Source of the DNA: G965197555 sp965197555
GTDB lineage: Bacteria; Chloroflexota; Dehalococcoidia; Lucifugimonadales; UBA3495
NCBI GenBank assembly: GCA_965197555.1
Contig: OZ240213.1
Span: 1,550,001-1,614,000 of the forward strand
DNA length: 64,000 bases
Direction: 5' to 3'
The position numbers were made by a program, and so were the translations under genes. Every line of letters begins with the position of its first letter. The first letter of the stretch is position 1. Below, piece by piece: positions 25,357 through 34,399 of the stretch. The notes below the pieces were generated by a model, which saw only the letters and a list, made by a program, of their open reading frames with translations, was not told the DNA's origin and made no database searches.

Positions 25357-25728
25357 TTAGTCCTCAGTCTGAGTGGTTTGGCTTCCCGCCACAGTTATGG
25401 TGATATGGGCCATGGAAGTATCGTCCGGAGCACCGTGCCAGTGGTTCTCACCGGCGGGTACCAACACCACGTCGCCCTCGTTGACTGTCAGCACTTCTGC
25501 ATCGTTGGCCACTTTCCCGGTGCCTTCGGTGATTACCAAGATCTGGTCACCGGAGTGAATATGGAATTTATTCCTGGAGCCAGCGTCGAAGGCCACGATG
25601 GCGAAGTTGAAGTTCTGACTGTCCCCAGGGTCTAATATTGGTTGCCGGTACACCTGGGTACCTGTCATCAGGCCGCCAACCATATCGGCAGCCTCTTTTT
25701 GGACGTTACGCATTGTTACTTTCTTCAC
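25357..25728 (-). CDS. Cupin domain protein
   Basis: A 123-residue single cupin. The metal motif is FHIHSGDQILVITEG for box 1 and GDVVLVPAGENHWHG for box 2, so His, His, a Gln in place of the usual Glu, and a later His are available. Small cupins of this type act as isomerases, dioxygenases or sensors, and none can be chosen here. The start is GTG at 25728 with AGGAGG six bases upstream. Confidence 0.82.
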   Translation of the reverse strand: MKKVTMRNVQKEAADMVGGLMTGTQVYRQPILDPGDSQNFNFAIVAFDAGSRNKFHIHSGDQILVITEGTGKVANDAEVLTVNEGDVVLVPAGENHWHGAPDDTSMAHITITVAGSQTTQTED

Positions 25729-25940
25729 CGTGGTCCTCCTTTTACTTCTTTAACGGACATCCTCTTGATTCGAGATGCCCCACTAGGATTGAGCCAACCC
25801 GCGATAATAATACTATCCAGCATCAAGCAAGTCTATCGACAGTGCAGGGTGCAGCAGAGTCGGAGACCCAGAGGTACAGCCAAAAACCCTCAGCCTCACT
25901 GTCTCTATGGCCATCGGCATCAGAGCCTTGGGTAAGTATC

Positions 25941-27566
25941 CTACCCACGGTCCCGTAACATGAGGAAGGTCAGGGGCACCGAGGAGATTAAGATGAGCAG
26001 CAGGGCGGGTACCGCAGCCTGGGCGAAAAATGCCTCGGAGGCTGATGCCCATATTGAGGTGGCTAGAGTCGTAAAACCGATGGGGCTGAGAATCAATGTT
26101 GCAGGAAGTTCCTTCATGGTCAATAGAAACACTAAGGCAGCGCCGGAAAGCATTCCCGAACGCACCAAGGGTAGAGTGACGGACGTTAACACCCGAAGCG
26201 GGCTCTTTCCCAAAGCGCGGCCCGCTTCTTCCATCCTAGGGCTAACTTGCAGCAGTGAGGTCCTCACCGAGCCCACTGCCGCTGGAATAAACAGCACCAG
26301 GTACGCCAGGACTAGCATGGTGGTCGTTTGATACAGCGCAGGCAGGTAGTTGGCACCGAAGAAGACCAGGGCCAAGGCGATGGCTATTCCGGGTAGAGCA
26401 AAGCCTAGATAGCTGGTCCGCTCGAGAATCGTGCTAAAGGGACCTGGGCGCCTGACTGAGAGCCAACCAACGGGAATAGCCGCTATCAGACTAGCCCCGG
26501 CGGCCAACGCTGAAATGTATAGGGAGTTCCGCGCTGTTTCCCACACCAAGGACAGGGTCTCGCCAGCGGAAATCCCCCGGGCCACCCAATAACCCAGGAC
26601 CGACATCGGTAGCGCCAGGGACACTAGGACCACGGTGACACAGAACCCGAGGCAAGGCCAGCGCCACCTTCCCAATCTGGCCAATCTGGCGGGCCGAGCG
26701 GCACCCTGGCCGCTTCGAAAGTAACGGGACCGGCCGCGGGCTAAGAACTCGACCGAGACGATCCCGATGGCTATCAACACAAGCACCAAGGAGAAGGCTG
26801 CCCCAAGAGTCCGGTCCAGCGCTGACTCATATTGCAAATAAATCGACCAAGTGAAGGTCTCGTAGCGCAGCAGCGACACCGCACCGAAATCGCTGAGCGT
26901 ATATAGCGCTACCAACAACGCCCCAGCCGCAACCGCTGGCCGCAACATAACTAGAACGACTCGGTAGAATGTCATCCACGCGTTGTGTCCCAAGCTGCGG
27001 GCGGTCTCCTCATAAGTGGGGTCCAGCCTGGCCAGGCCGGCCCGGACGGTGAGGAAGACGTACGGGTAGCTCAGGAACGTGAGGGTCAACATGGCCCCAG
27101 GGAACCCATGAATACTGGGTAGCCGGTCCACGCCCAATGGGCCCTGTAGCAGTTCCTGGAGCATTCCCTTGGGTCCCAACGCGACTAATACAATGAAGCC
27201 GGCTACGTAGCTGGGGATGACTAGGGGTAGGGCGGCGAGTATAGCCCACATCCGTCTTAAAGGGAGGTCGGTCCGGACCGTAAGCCACGCCAACGGTACC
27301 GCCAAGGCTATCGATCCTACGGTGACAGTGCCCACGAGAATAAGGGTCCGGCCTAGAGTCTCTAGGACCCTCATTCTGAACAAAAGGTCCCAGAGCTCTT
27401 CCCCGGCTCCCGCGGTTCGCAAGATAAGATAGGCTGGCGGCAGTAACAAGGCCGCCGCGACTACCACGGCGGGCAGCCAGACAAAGGCCCAAGACCCCGC
27501 AAGCAGGCCTCTGTGGGGTGTTGCCAACCTGGACCCTATTCTCGAAACCGTCGCTGGGTACCTCAA
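25941..27566 (-). CDS. ABC transporter permease, iron(III)/thiamine type, fused double permease
   Basis: A 541-residue protein with about 12 membrane segments, formed by two homologous permease halves as in FbpB and ThiP. Each half has an EAA loop that contacts the ATPase: EETARSLGHNAW near 190 and EEAGRALGKSPL near 455. It probably imports ferric iron or a similar substrate. The ATPase gene lies divergently about 800 bases away, and no substrate-binding protein gene is visible. The start is TTG at 27566 with no clear ribosome binding site, so it is uncertain. Confidence 0.87.
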   Translation of the reverse strand: MRYPATVSRIGSRLATPHRGLLAGSWAFVWLPAVVVAAALLLPPAYLILRTAGAGEELWDLLFRMRVLETLGRTLILVGTVTVGSIALAVPLAWLTVRTDLPLRRMWAILAALPLVIPSYVAGFIVLVALGPKGMLQELLQGPLGVDRLPSIHGFPGAMLTLTFLSYPYVFLTVRAGLARLDPTYEETARSLGHNAWMTFYRVVLVMLRPAVAAGALLVALYTLSDFGAVSLLRYETFTWSIYLQYESALDRTLGAAFSLVLVLIAIGIVSVEFLARGRSRYFRSGQGAARPARLARLGRWRWPCLGFCVTVVLVSLALPMSVLGYWVARGISAGETLSLVWETARNSLYISALAAGASLIAAIPVGWLSVRRPGPFSTILERTSYLGFALPGIAIALALVFFGANYLPALYQTTTMLVLAYLVLFIPAAVGSVRTSLLQVSPRMEEAGRALGKSPLRVLTSVTLPLVRSGMLSGAALVFLLTMKELPATLILSPIGFTTLATSIWASASEAFFAQAAVPALLLILISSVPLTFLMLRDRG

Positions 27567-28045
27567 GACGATATCATCGTTTTCCCGGGACCTAGCATAT
27601 CGCAGGAAGCCGCGTGCAATGTCTCGGTGGTGGGCTTTGGTAGCACTTCAGGTCCGGGGATGTCAGGGCCGCCGGCGATGGTTTCGACCCTCTCTACGGG
27701 ATGATACCGGTCTCCCTCAGGAGGATTTTCGCGTCGCTGGTGTCTGTTAGCTGCCTTAAGTTAATAGTGCAACAAGAGCCTGAGATAAGGGTATACTAAG
27801 TACACATTTCTGTATGCCCTCGCGGTAGCCCGACAAGAATACTTCCCTGATTGAGCTATGTCAACATCAGTTGATGGCTACGGCACTGTCGGCGGATGGC
27901 ACTTTATCTGAGTCTACAGGACCCCCGGGGTCCGGCGACCCCGGACGGAATACCAAGGGTTGGGTTCTTAATCCTGACTTGTCGGTTGGGGCAGCGTCGC
28001 CCTGTAGAACTAAGGGAATGTCTGACTTATACTCACGCTCGTTGG
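27567..28045. other. Long intergenic region between divergent ABC genes
   Basis: The space between the ABC permease (-) and ATPase (+) is about 800 bases, unusually long for this window, and no convincing gene is present. An imperfect palindrome TTAGCT-N6-AGTTAA (27747-27764) followed by TATACT (27792-27797) could be a metal-regulator operator and -10. It only loosely resembles DtxR-type boxes. A missing or decayed substrate-binding gene was sought here but no trace was recognised. Confidence 0.3.
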
Positions 28046-28074
28046 TTGACAATCCTTTTGTATATGCGTACACT
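28046..28074 (+). promoter_or_regulatory. Promoter of the ABC ATPase gene
   Basis: TTGACA (28046-28051) and TACACT (28069-28074) are 17 bases apart, close to consensus. The leader to the chosen start is about 300 nt and opens with a small hairpin (CCATC paired with GATGG). Confidence 0.6.
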
Positions 28075-28377
28075 ACCCATCGTTTTGTAGATGGAAAGAT
28101 ATGAAAAATGTCTGCTAATTCGTACACCAGTTGACCTAGACCTTGGACCACTTAATGTAGGCGAATTAATGGGAACTCCGCCGATAGCTCAAAGCGGATT
28201 ACTGACTCAAATTGACGGCCATCAAGCAGGTTGTGAACTGACATTGATGCCCCTGAGGGTTCCATGCTAACAGGTCACCATGAGAAGACCAAGGAGAGGC
28301 GTCACAACGGCTGGGTGGACCCGAAGCATGGTCTCAACGGTATATCGGCCAACGGAGCCAGTCAGGGGAGACCAGCT

Positions 28378-29412
28378 ATGGCGGTGGAATGCCGTGGGCT
28401 GGTAAAGAATTTCGACGACGTCGCCGCGGTCAATTCGTTGGATTTGACCGTCCCGGCCGGGACAACACTGTCCCTGCTGGGCCCCAGTGGTTGTGGCAAG
28501 ACCACGGTGCTGCGCCTGATCGCGGGGTTCGAGGACCCTTCCGCTGGTACTGTTGCGATCGGTGGCCGCTTGGTGTTTGGCGACCGTTGTGGCGTTCCAC
28601 CGGAGAAGCGCCGAGTGGGAATGGTCTTCCAAGAAGGTGCTCTGTTTCCTCATCTGACCGTGGAGCAGAACGTATCCTATGGGCTTTCCAAGAACGGTGG
28701 CCGACAAGCCAGGACCAAGGAAGTATTGGAGCTCGTCGGACTATACGGCTTGCGTCAGCGGATGCCCCACGAGCTATCAGGAGGCCAACAGCAACGGGTA
28801 GCATTGGGCCGGGCCTTGGCCCCAAGCCCCGATGTCTTACTCTTGGACGAACCCTTTTCCAACCTGGACGCTGGTCTAAGAGAGCAAGTGCGGCGGGACG
28901 TGCGGGAGATCCTTCAAGCAAGCGCCTCGGCGACAGTATTCGTCACCCATGACCAGGAAGAAGCTCTGTTCATGGGCAACGCCGTTGCTGTCATGAGAGA
29001 TGGACGGGTGGAGCAAGCCGGGCCTCCGGAGAGTATTTACCATAGGCCCAGGACTAAATTCGTCGCCCAGTTCGTTGGAGCCGGTGACTTTCTTCCTGCT
29101 TGGCGTGAGGGCGACCGCATGGTCACCGAAGTGGGTTCCGGACCATGGCCAGACATTTCGTTACCGGAACAGGACTTGGAGGTCATGGTCCGGCCGGATT
29201 GCCTTGAGTGCCGTCCTTCGGACCGAGGTCAGGGGGTAATCGTAGAAAGGGAGTTCCGAGGCGCATTCTACTTGTACCGGGTGGCTCTCGCCTCGGGTCG
29301 CACCGTGCGCTGTCTGGTGCCGCACCCCGAGGAATTTCCTGTTGGCACAACGGTCCGGGTCTCATTGAGGTTTGGTCATCCGTTGAGGCCGTTTCCCCAA
29401 GCAGACCCCTAG
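28378..29412 (+). CDS. ABC transporter ATP-binding protein, FbpC/PotA type
   Basis: The 344-residue ATPase has Walker A GPSGCGKTT, the Q-loop in MVFQEGALFPH, signature LSGGQQQR, Walker B VLLLDEPFSNLD and the switch His in FVTHDQEEAL. A C-terminal TOBE-like regulatory domain (about 250-335) follows, typical of iron, molybdate and polyamine importers. The ATG at 28378 has GGAG seven bases upstream; an in-frame ATG at 28264 would add 38 unrelated residues. It should energise the permease encoded divergently. Confidence 0.9.
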   Translation: MAVECRGLVKNFDDVAAVNSLDLTVPAGTTLSLLGPSGCGKTTVLRLIAGFEDPSAGTVAIGGRLVFGDRCGVPPEKRRVGMVFQEGALFPHLTVEQNVSYGLSKNGGRQARTKEVLELVGLYGLRQRMPHELSGGQQQRVALGRALAPSPDVLLLDEPFSNLDAGLREQVRRDVREILQASASATVFVTHDQEEALFMGNAVAVMRDGRVEQAGPPESIYHRPRTKFVAQFVGAGDFLPAWREGDRMVTEVGSGPWPDISLPEQDLEVMVRPDCLECRPSDRGQGVIVEREFRGAFYLYRVALASGRTVRCLVPHPEEFPVGTTVRVSLRFGHPLRPFPQADP

Positions 29413-29569
29413 GTCGAGAAGCCCGGCCTACTATCTCAAAACCTCGCGCTGCGATAGAGACCTGCCCTCGGCGGGCTTAGGACGAACAGGTCGTGAGGGC
29501 ATTTTGGGGTTTGGTGATGGGCTGATAGTCTCTAAAAAGGTAGCAACTGGAGGCAGAGCGGAATAGTCA

Positions 29570-30322
29570 ATGGCTCGACCAAGGAAAAGAGATGAACAAG
29601 GACAGGCACTCGAAGCCGACCAGGCTAATGAGCGCCTGTCACCGGTGACCGAGAATTACCTCCTCTGCCTTTACAAGCTGTGGGAAGAGTCGGAGGTTCC
29701 CACTGCGACCCAGCTCACCGACACTCTCAAGCGATTGCCTCATACCGAAGGGCTTGGGACCTCCGTACCATCGGTGGCGGGCATGATCAGGCGAATGCAA
29801 AGGCAGACCTTGGTGGACATCGGTACCGACAAACGCATTCGTCTGACCAAGAAAGGGTTCCAGGGAGCCGAAGACATAGCGCGGCGACACCGGCTTGCCG
29901 AGTGGTTGGTGGTTGAATTACTTGGTATGGATCTGCACCAAGCCCACAACGAAGCCCACCGTCTAGAACACGGCATGTCGCGGGAATTTCAGGAACGGCT
30001 CCTTGACCGGCTGGGCTACCCAACCAGGTCGCCTTTCGGGCGTCCCATCCCCGGGTCAGGAGAACCAAAGGTTCCCTCAGACGCTATGACCTTGGCCGCG
30101 GCTCCCGCCAATATGGCTTACCGAGTGGACCGGGTACCTGAAGAAGACATTGATCTGCTGCGGTTTCTTGTGGATTCGGCTATCATTCCCGACCGAGAGA
30201 TCAAAGTAACGGAGGCTGCTCCTTATCTGGGGGTGCTCAGAGTATCCACAGAGCGGGACAGCGTGTCGATAGGCTACAATGTGGCCCGCCAAATCATGGT
30301 GCGGCCACCAATGCCCGACTAA
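29570..30322 (+). CDS. DtxR/MntR family metal-dependent regulator
   Basis: A 250-residue protein with an N-terminal winged helix (ENYLLCLYKLWEE, then SVPSVAGMIRRMQ and RIRLTKKGFQGA) and the metal-binding dimer region with RRHRLAEWLVVELLGM, HNEAHRLEHGMS. A C-terminal domain of about 80 residues (from about 170) resembles FeoA/SH3-like modules. It lies downstream of the iron-type ABC ATPase and probably controls it using Fe or Mn. The first 25 residues are an extra basic/acidic segment. Its stop overlaps the opposite-strand gene by 4 nt. Confidence 0.88.
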   Translation: MARPRKRDEQGQALEADQANERLSPVTENYLLCLYKLWEESEVPTATQLTDTLKRLPHTEGLGTSVPSVAGMIRRMQRQTLVDIGTDKRIRLTKKGFQGAEDIARRHRLAEWLVVELLGMDLHQAHNEAHRLEHGMSREFQERLLDRLGYPTRSPFGRPIPGSGEPKVPSDAMTLAAAPANMAYRVDRVPEEDIDLLRFLVDSAIIPDREIKVTEAAPYLGVLRVSTERDSVSIGYNVARQIMVRPPMPD

Positions 30323-30936
30323 CCGGGGCTCTCGTCCAAGTCCCTGCTGGACTCACGTTCAACCCCGGTACCCTGCTTCACCAATGTGTCCCGGACCAAA
30401 GCCCACCCTTCAGCCATGCTTCTTTCCGGATAGGGTGGTTCTTCTTCCTCCCGAACCACTTTAACCTGGACCAATAGGGGACCGGGTTGGGCCATGACCT
30501 CTTCCAAGCCGATTAGCAGCTCCTCGAGCCTGTCAAATTGATATGCCTGGGTGTAACCCGCGCTCAGCGCCAATCCCTGAAAGTCCGCTGTGTCCAAACC
30601 GGGAATGGGCAGCCCGCCGGTGGAACGATGCCCAGCGTCGTCAAAGACAAAGTGGACAAGATTCTCAGGTTTGGCGTCACCGATAGTGACTAGGCCCGCA
30701 GGGTTGGTGCGAAGAGTGGCATCGCAGTCCATGACCATCACGCGGGTGTCGGGCTGGGCCAGCGCCAGTCCCAGGCCAACGGCAGGGGCCCGGTCCATGC
30801 AGTCCTGCAGGTCCACGTCCAGGTCTCTGCGCCCTGACACCTGGCCCCAGTCCCGCAAAGCTGTCGAGGTCGCCACGACCAGCGCATCTTTGCGGTGATA
30901 GTTAATCGCTCTTGTCGCTTCTATCGATGGGATCAC
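30319..30936 (-). CDS. Diverged TPP-enzyme beta-subunit-like protein
   Basis: A 205-residue relative of the thiamine-diphosphate-binding subunit encoded at 31372. The fold is traceable: RAPAVGLGLALAQPDTRVMV, then HFVFDDAGHRSTGG and FDRLEELLIGLEEV. But the TPP/Mg motif GDG...N is changed: the paralogue's DGDGSLLMN reads DCDATLRTN, losing both glycines. Cofactor binding is therefore doubtful. The GTG start at 30936 overlaps the upstream small membrane protein gene by 35 nt. It may be a regulatory or decaying paralogue. Confidence 0.65.
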   Translation of the reverse strand: MIPSIEATRAINYHRKDALVVATSTALRDWGQVSGRRDLDVDLQDCMDRAPAVGLGLALAQPDTRVMVMDCDATLRTNPAGLVTIGDAKPENLVHFVFDDAGHRSTGGLPIPGLDTADFQGLALSAGYTQAYQFDRLEELLIGLEEVMAQPGPLLVQVKVVREEEEPPYPERSMAEGWALVRDTLVKQGTGVERESSRDLDESPG

Positions 30937-31156
30937 CCGATATCTCCTGATACTGTTCTTCGGTTTGCTGCCCTGGCCGGACCGACTCGGCCCTACGCGC
31001 CGCCACCATGAAGTACATCGATGCCAGGACTGCGGCGCCGCCCAGGATTCCCAAGAGAACGGACGGGCGGGAGATGCCGATATAAATCAGCCAGAAGCCC
31101 AGAGCGATGCCGGCTGATGAGAGGAGTCTGCCAAAAAGGCCTTGTACTAGGCTCAT
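30902..31156 (-). CDS. Small membrane protein, two transmembrane segments
   Basis: An 84-residue protein with hydrophobic stretches at about 12-28 and 34-50 followed by a polar, charged tail. I do not recognise a family. It lies after the terminator of the TPP alpha/beta operon and overlaps the diverged TPP gene, with which it is probably co-expressed. No strong ribosome binding site precedes the ATG. Confidence 0.6.
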   Translation of the reverse strand: MSLVQGLFGRLLSSAGIALGFWLIYIGISRPSVLLGILGGAAVLASMYFMVAARRAESVRPGQQTEEQYQEISGDPIDRSDKSD

Positions 31157-31290
31157 GATGTTAAACGACTGAGAGTCTCCAGCATGTAGTCAATTGATCC
31201 CTTTCCGCTCAGACCCTCGGGGAGATTGAGTCAGAGTCCCTTGCCGGGACTTGGATCTCACAGCGGGTATAAATCTGCGTGTTGGACAAC

Positions 31291-31330
31291 GGAAAAATAA
31301 AGCCGAGGCAGCTATCAACTCGCTGCCTCG
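31291..31330 (-). terminator. Terminator of the TPP alpha/beta operon
   Basis: On the minus strand a perfect 9-bp stem (31304-31312 with 31322-31330) is followed by a T-rich run (complement of 31291-31300). It closes the operon of 32491-31372 and separates it from the small membrane protein gene. Confidence 0.8.
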
Positions 31331-31371
31331 ACCATAGACCCCATTTAGTCCCCTTACGGAGTTTAGCCGAT

Positions 31372-31962
31372 CTACGCTGCTCCGATGGCTTCAGGCAGCT
31401 CCTTGATGGCTGTCATAATATTGCGGCGCGCCCTTGGCCTGAATTGCACCGGTGTGTTCTCGATTTCCGGGGCGACCGAGAGGTGGATGAACACCGGGCC
31501 TTCCGCGGCTAGGACCTCGTCTATCCCAGTGGTCAGGTCCTCCAAATTATCAAAAGAAAACGTCGCCGAGTAACCCGCCGCCTTGGCCATGCCGTCCCAG
31601 TCCATGACCTCAGAACCCGGCACTGGCTGCCCGCCGGTAACAGCGTACACTCCGTTGTCGAATAGGAAATGGTACAGGTTCTTGGGGGCTTTGTTCGATA
31701 GGGTCACCAAGGACCCCAAGTTCATCAGCAGGCTGCCGTCACCGTCCAGCACCATTACGCGCCGTTCCGGCCGGGCCAAAGCAAACCCCAGTCCCACCGA
31801 TGACGCTTTCCCCATAGCGCCCGACAATGGGAAGTCCAACTTCTCGTTGGTGGTCACGCTGGGAAGCCCAAAGTTGACGTTATTGGCGTTCATCGTAGGA
31901 ACGATAACTGCGCCGTCGCGCTTCTGGTCCAACAATCTGACGGCATCGGCATTATCTATCAT
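31372..31962 (-). CDS. TPP-dependent decarboxylase, beta (TPP-binding) subunit
   Basis: A 196-residue protein like the ComE part of sulfopyruvate decarboxylase or the C-terminal part of phosphonopyruvate decarboxylase. It has LSGAMGKASSVGLGFAL, the TPP/Mg motif LDGDGSLLMNLGSLVTL and FLFDNGVYAVTGGQ. Its partner alpha subunit is encoded 22 nt upstream. The pair should decarboxylate a 2-oxo acid bearing a sulfonate, phosphonate or other anionic group; the substrate is not determinable. A terminator follows. Confidence 0.82.
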   Translation of the reverse strand: MIDNADAVRLLDQKRDGAVIVPTMNANNVNFGLPSVTTNEKLDFPLSGAMGKASSVGLGFALARPERRVMVLDGDGSLLMNLGSLVTLSNKAPKNLYHFLFDNGVYAVTGGQPVPGSEVMDWDGMAKAAGYSATFSFDNLEDLTTGIDEVLAAEGPVFIHLSVAPEIENTPVQFRPRARRNIMTAIKELPEAIGAA

Positions 31963-31984
31963 TTTGGTCTCTCCGTATCGCTGA

Positions 31985-32491
31985 CTAGGACCCGAACTCA
32001 GTGCCCACCAAGACGGCCACCGGTTTCTGGGTCCTTTCCGCTTCCTCTAGGGCAACGCCGATCCGGTCGGCGTCTTCGTCGCTCTCGATTAGGTAATAGT
32101 TGATTCCCCAGGCGTGCAGGATGTGCTCTATGTACCGGGCGGCGGAGTCGGTGGTTACGCCATGGCGGCTCCACCCTCGGTAACCAACCAGCATGATCAG
32201 GGGTTGATTGACGTCCAGCCCCAAGCCACGGATAGAGTCGCCGGACTCGAATATCCCGGTGTTCTGGATCAGGACCACCGGCTTCTTGCCGCCCACCCAT
32301 AGGCCGGCGGCGATGGCCATTGTCTCCCCTTCACGGCATACCGGCACCAAGTCCAGCGATGGCTCCGCCATGAGCATCTGGTACATGAAATTGGTCTCAC
32401 TATCCGGCAGCCAGACCACGTGGGTGAAGTTGTTGTTCTTGAGCTCTTCTATGATAGCTCCAGGATGGAGTACCACCTCGTGTGTAGTCAT
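31985..32491 (-). CDS. TPP-dependent decarboxylase, alpha (pyrimidine-domain) subunit
   Basis: A 168-residue protein like the ComD part of sulfopyruvate decarboxylase. The Glu that activates TPP lies in CREGETMAIAAGLW, followed by KPVVLIQNTGIFESGDS, typical of this domain. The ATG at 32491 has GGGAG upstream; the frame is open 33 codons further but without a site. It forms an operon with the beta subunit. Confidence 0.82.
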   Translation of the reverse strand: MTTHEVVLHPGAIIEELKNNNFTHVVWLPDSETNFMYQMLMAEPSLDLVPVCREGETMAIAAGLWVGGKKPVVLIQNTGIFESGDSIRGLGLDVNQPLIMLVGYRGWSRHGVTTDSAARYIEHILHAWGINYYLIESDEDADRIGVALEEAERTQKPVAVLVGTEFGS

Positions 32492-32607
32492 GTTGATCTC
32501 CCACTCTCTGATGCCCTTGGAGCCTGTCATATTATATTCGGGCCCCTTTTCAGCAGTCAACCGAAGGTGCGGGGGTGCGTCACCAACCATCTCTAGCGAA
32601 GAGAGGT

Positions 32608-34287
32608 TTACTCACCCGGCTCAACGGGGGGATCTGTCTCGAAGACCTTGATGTGACTGCTGGCTTCCTCCCAACTGGCGTGGCCCTGCGGCGGGAGGCC
32701 AACCAGGATGGCGGAAGATGGCGTGGGGCTGGCGCCTGTTGCGCCCCGTTGTGTGATGGTCACCGAGGCTGGTCCATCGAATAATGGGGATATCCGGCTG
32801 AGGTCCAGGGTCCGCTGCAACGCAGGGGTCTCGTCGGTCGAACTGCTCTGGAGGGAATCCGGAGTGGCCGCGGGCCCAAGAATTGCGATCCGGCCGGTGT
32901 CGTTTAGGTATAGGTCTACCCACCTCCGCAAGAAATCGGCGGATGAACTCGTCCGGGTATCACCGCTACCAAGTGCTCCATCGCTAATGACGATGTCAAA
33001 CTTCCGCCGCGCCATGTAAGCCGCGGCCGGTATGTTCTTTAACGGGTACAACCAGAGGTGGTCCTCTCCTTGGTAGTAAAGCTCAATCAGCCGCCGGGCA
33101 GTGTGAATCATGACTTCGGTAGCCGCTGTGCTTAGCGGCACAGGTACCGGTGTTCGGGGCTTGGGTGATACCAGGTAGTTATAAAAAGCGTTGAGTACTT
33201 CCTGGGTCGCATCTTCCTGGGACTGGTTCTGGCGCCGTAAGCCGGCGCCTTTAAGATAGTTGGGCAGCCTGAAGAAAACCCAATCCAGCATCTCCAAGTT
33301 GTTGGCAACGCTTTCGGGCACGTAGAAGGCTTCCGGAGGGGCGCCTACACTGACTTCGTAGACAGGTTCTCCACCGGCGGTAAATTGAGCTACGGGCGGA
33401 GGAGTCGCGTCTGAAAGATAGACTGGCAGCACCATTGGCGGATGCGGTTCCTTTATCAGGTCACCCAAAGCCAATAAGTAGCTGGTGCGAGCAAATGTGA
33501 CACCCAGGGGATCCGTCGTCATGCCCATGACTTGGTCGAGGACCCGCAGAAGACAGTCCAGGTCGTTCTGGCCCTGTTGGCTTCCAGCTTCGGCGATAAT
33601 TCGCACAGCGCTGGCCAGGTAGAGGCCGAGCCCGCATGCAGGGTCTAGAAGTCTGAGGTCTGGTTGGCGGGACAGAGACAATTCTTCTATCAAGAGGTAC
33701 TCGGCCAACCATCTGGGCGTGTCATAGCTAATTGACGCCCGGGGTCGCTCCACATCCACCAGGTTGGCGTACAGCTCGTTAATCAAGTTAGGCGATAGAT
33801 GCCCGGGATCTACTGACTGTAATCGGTCTGAGAGTCCTCCTACCAACTCCAACCCCTGCTCTTCGATTCCAGGGTGCAAGATCCAGGTGAAGAAATCGTC
33901 CTCGATGAAGTTGTTGATCCCCAGACTACGAAAATGGTCACCGTTTATTGTGTCCCTCAGGTCTTCCGGTCTGGCCACAGTTCTGCCGGGCTCGAGAAAC
34001 AACCGGGCGACAAAACGGGCCACGATGGCAGCGTAGGTTTGGCGGACGAAAGAGTGATGGTCCGAAGCTGTAGAAGTGAGGCTGCGCCAAGTCCGATACC
34101 TCACGGAGACCCCGGGTAAAGTACTTACCTGGCTGAAGAGCTGGAGAAACTCCGGAATCACCCGAGCATAGAAGGAACTCCCCGCGCCGATGGCGGCCAC
34201 GAGGGCCGGACCGGAGGAAGAATAATCAGGCCTGGGAGCAGGGGCACCGCCGGACTGGTTCCCGGATTGCATCCCGGATTGCATCAT
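32608..34287 (-). CDS. N6-adenine-methylase-like protein lacking NPPY
   Basis: A 559-residue protein built like Type I/IIG DNA adenine methylases: a helical N-terminal region, LSPNLINELYANLV, then TPRWLAEYLLIEE and the SAM motif LLDPACGLGLYLASAV near residue 220. The catalytic (N/D)PP(Y/F) motif expected after FDIVI reads SDGALG, so base methylation is unlikely by the usual mechanism. The N terminus has three near-identical tetrads (MQSG, MQSG, NQSG). No restriction, specificity or phage-defence partner is adjacent. A TTG start 18 bases upstream is possible. Confidence 0.65.
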   Translation of the reverse strand: MMQSGMQSGNQSGGAPAPRPDYSSSGPALVAAIGAGSSFYARVIPEFLQLFSQVSTLPGVSVRYRTWRSLTSTASDHHSFVRQTYAAIVARFVARLFLEPGRTVARPEDLRDTINGDHFRSLGINNFIEDDFFTWILHPGIEEQGLELVGGLSDRLQSVDPGHLSPNLINELYANLVDVERPRASISYDTPRWLAEYLLIEELSLSRQPDLRLLDPACGLGLYLASAVRIIAEAGSQQGQNDLDCLLRVLDQVMGMTTDPLGVTFARTSYLLALGDLIKEPHPPMVLPVYLSDATPPPVAQFTAGGEPVYEVSVGAPPEAFYVPESVANNLEMLDWVFFRLPNYLKGAGLRRQNQSQEDATQEVLNAFYNYLVSPKPRTPVPVPLSTAATEVMIHTARRLIELYYQGEDHLWLYPLKNIPAAAYMARRKFDIVISDGALGSGDTRTSSSADFLRRWVDLYLNDTGRIAILGPAATPDSLQSSSTDETPALQRTLDLSRISPLFDGPASVTITQRGATGASPTPSSAILVGLPPQGHASWEEASSHIKVFETDPPVEPGE

Positions 34288-34399
34288 TGAAGCCGTCGGC
34301 GGCAATTCTTGGCAGGAACTGATTGCCGTGGTACGCGGTTGAGCAATCCTACCTGAGGTGTTTCAGGCGCCAAGGCTAATCAACTGGTAACCACCGTCT

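Noticed and set aside
27747..27764. DtxR/IdeR box
   Set aside because: Arms are palindromic but match the known consensus only loosely; kept as a candidate in the region note, not called as an operator.
27867..28151. Short frames on both strands between the divergent ABC genes
   Set aside because: No ribosome binding sites and no resemblance to a binding protein.
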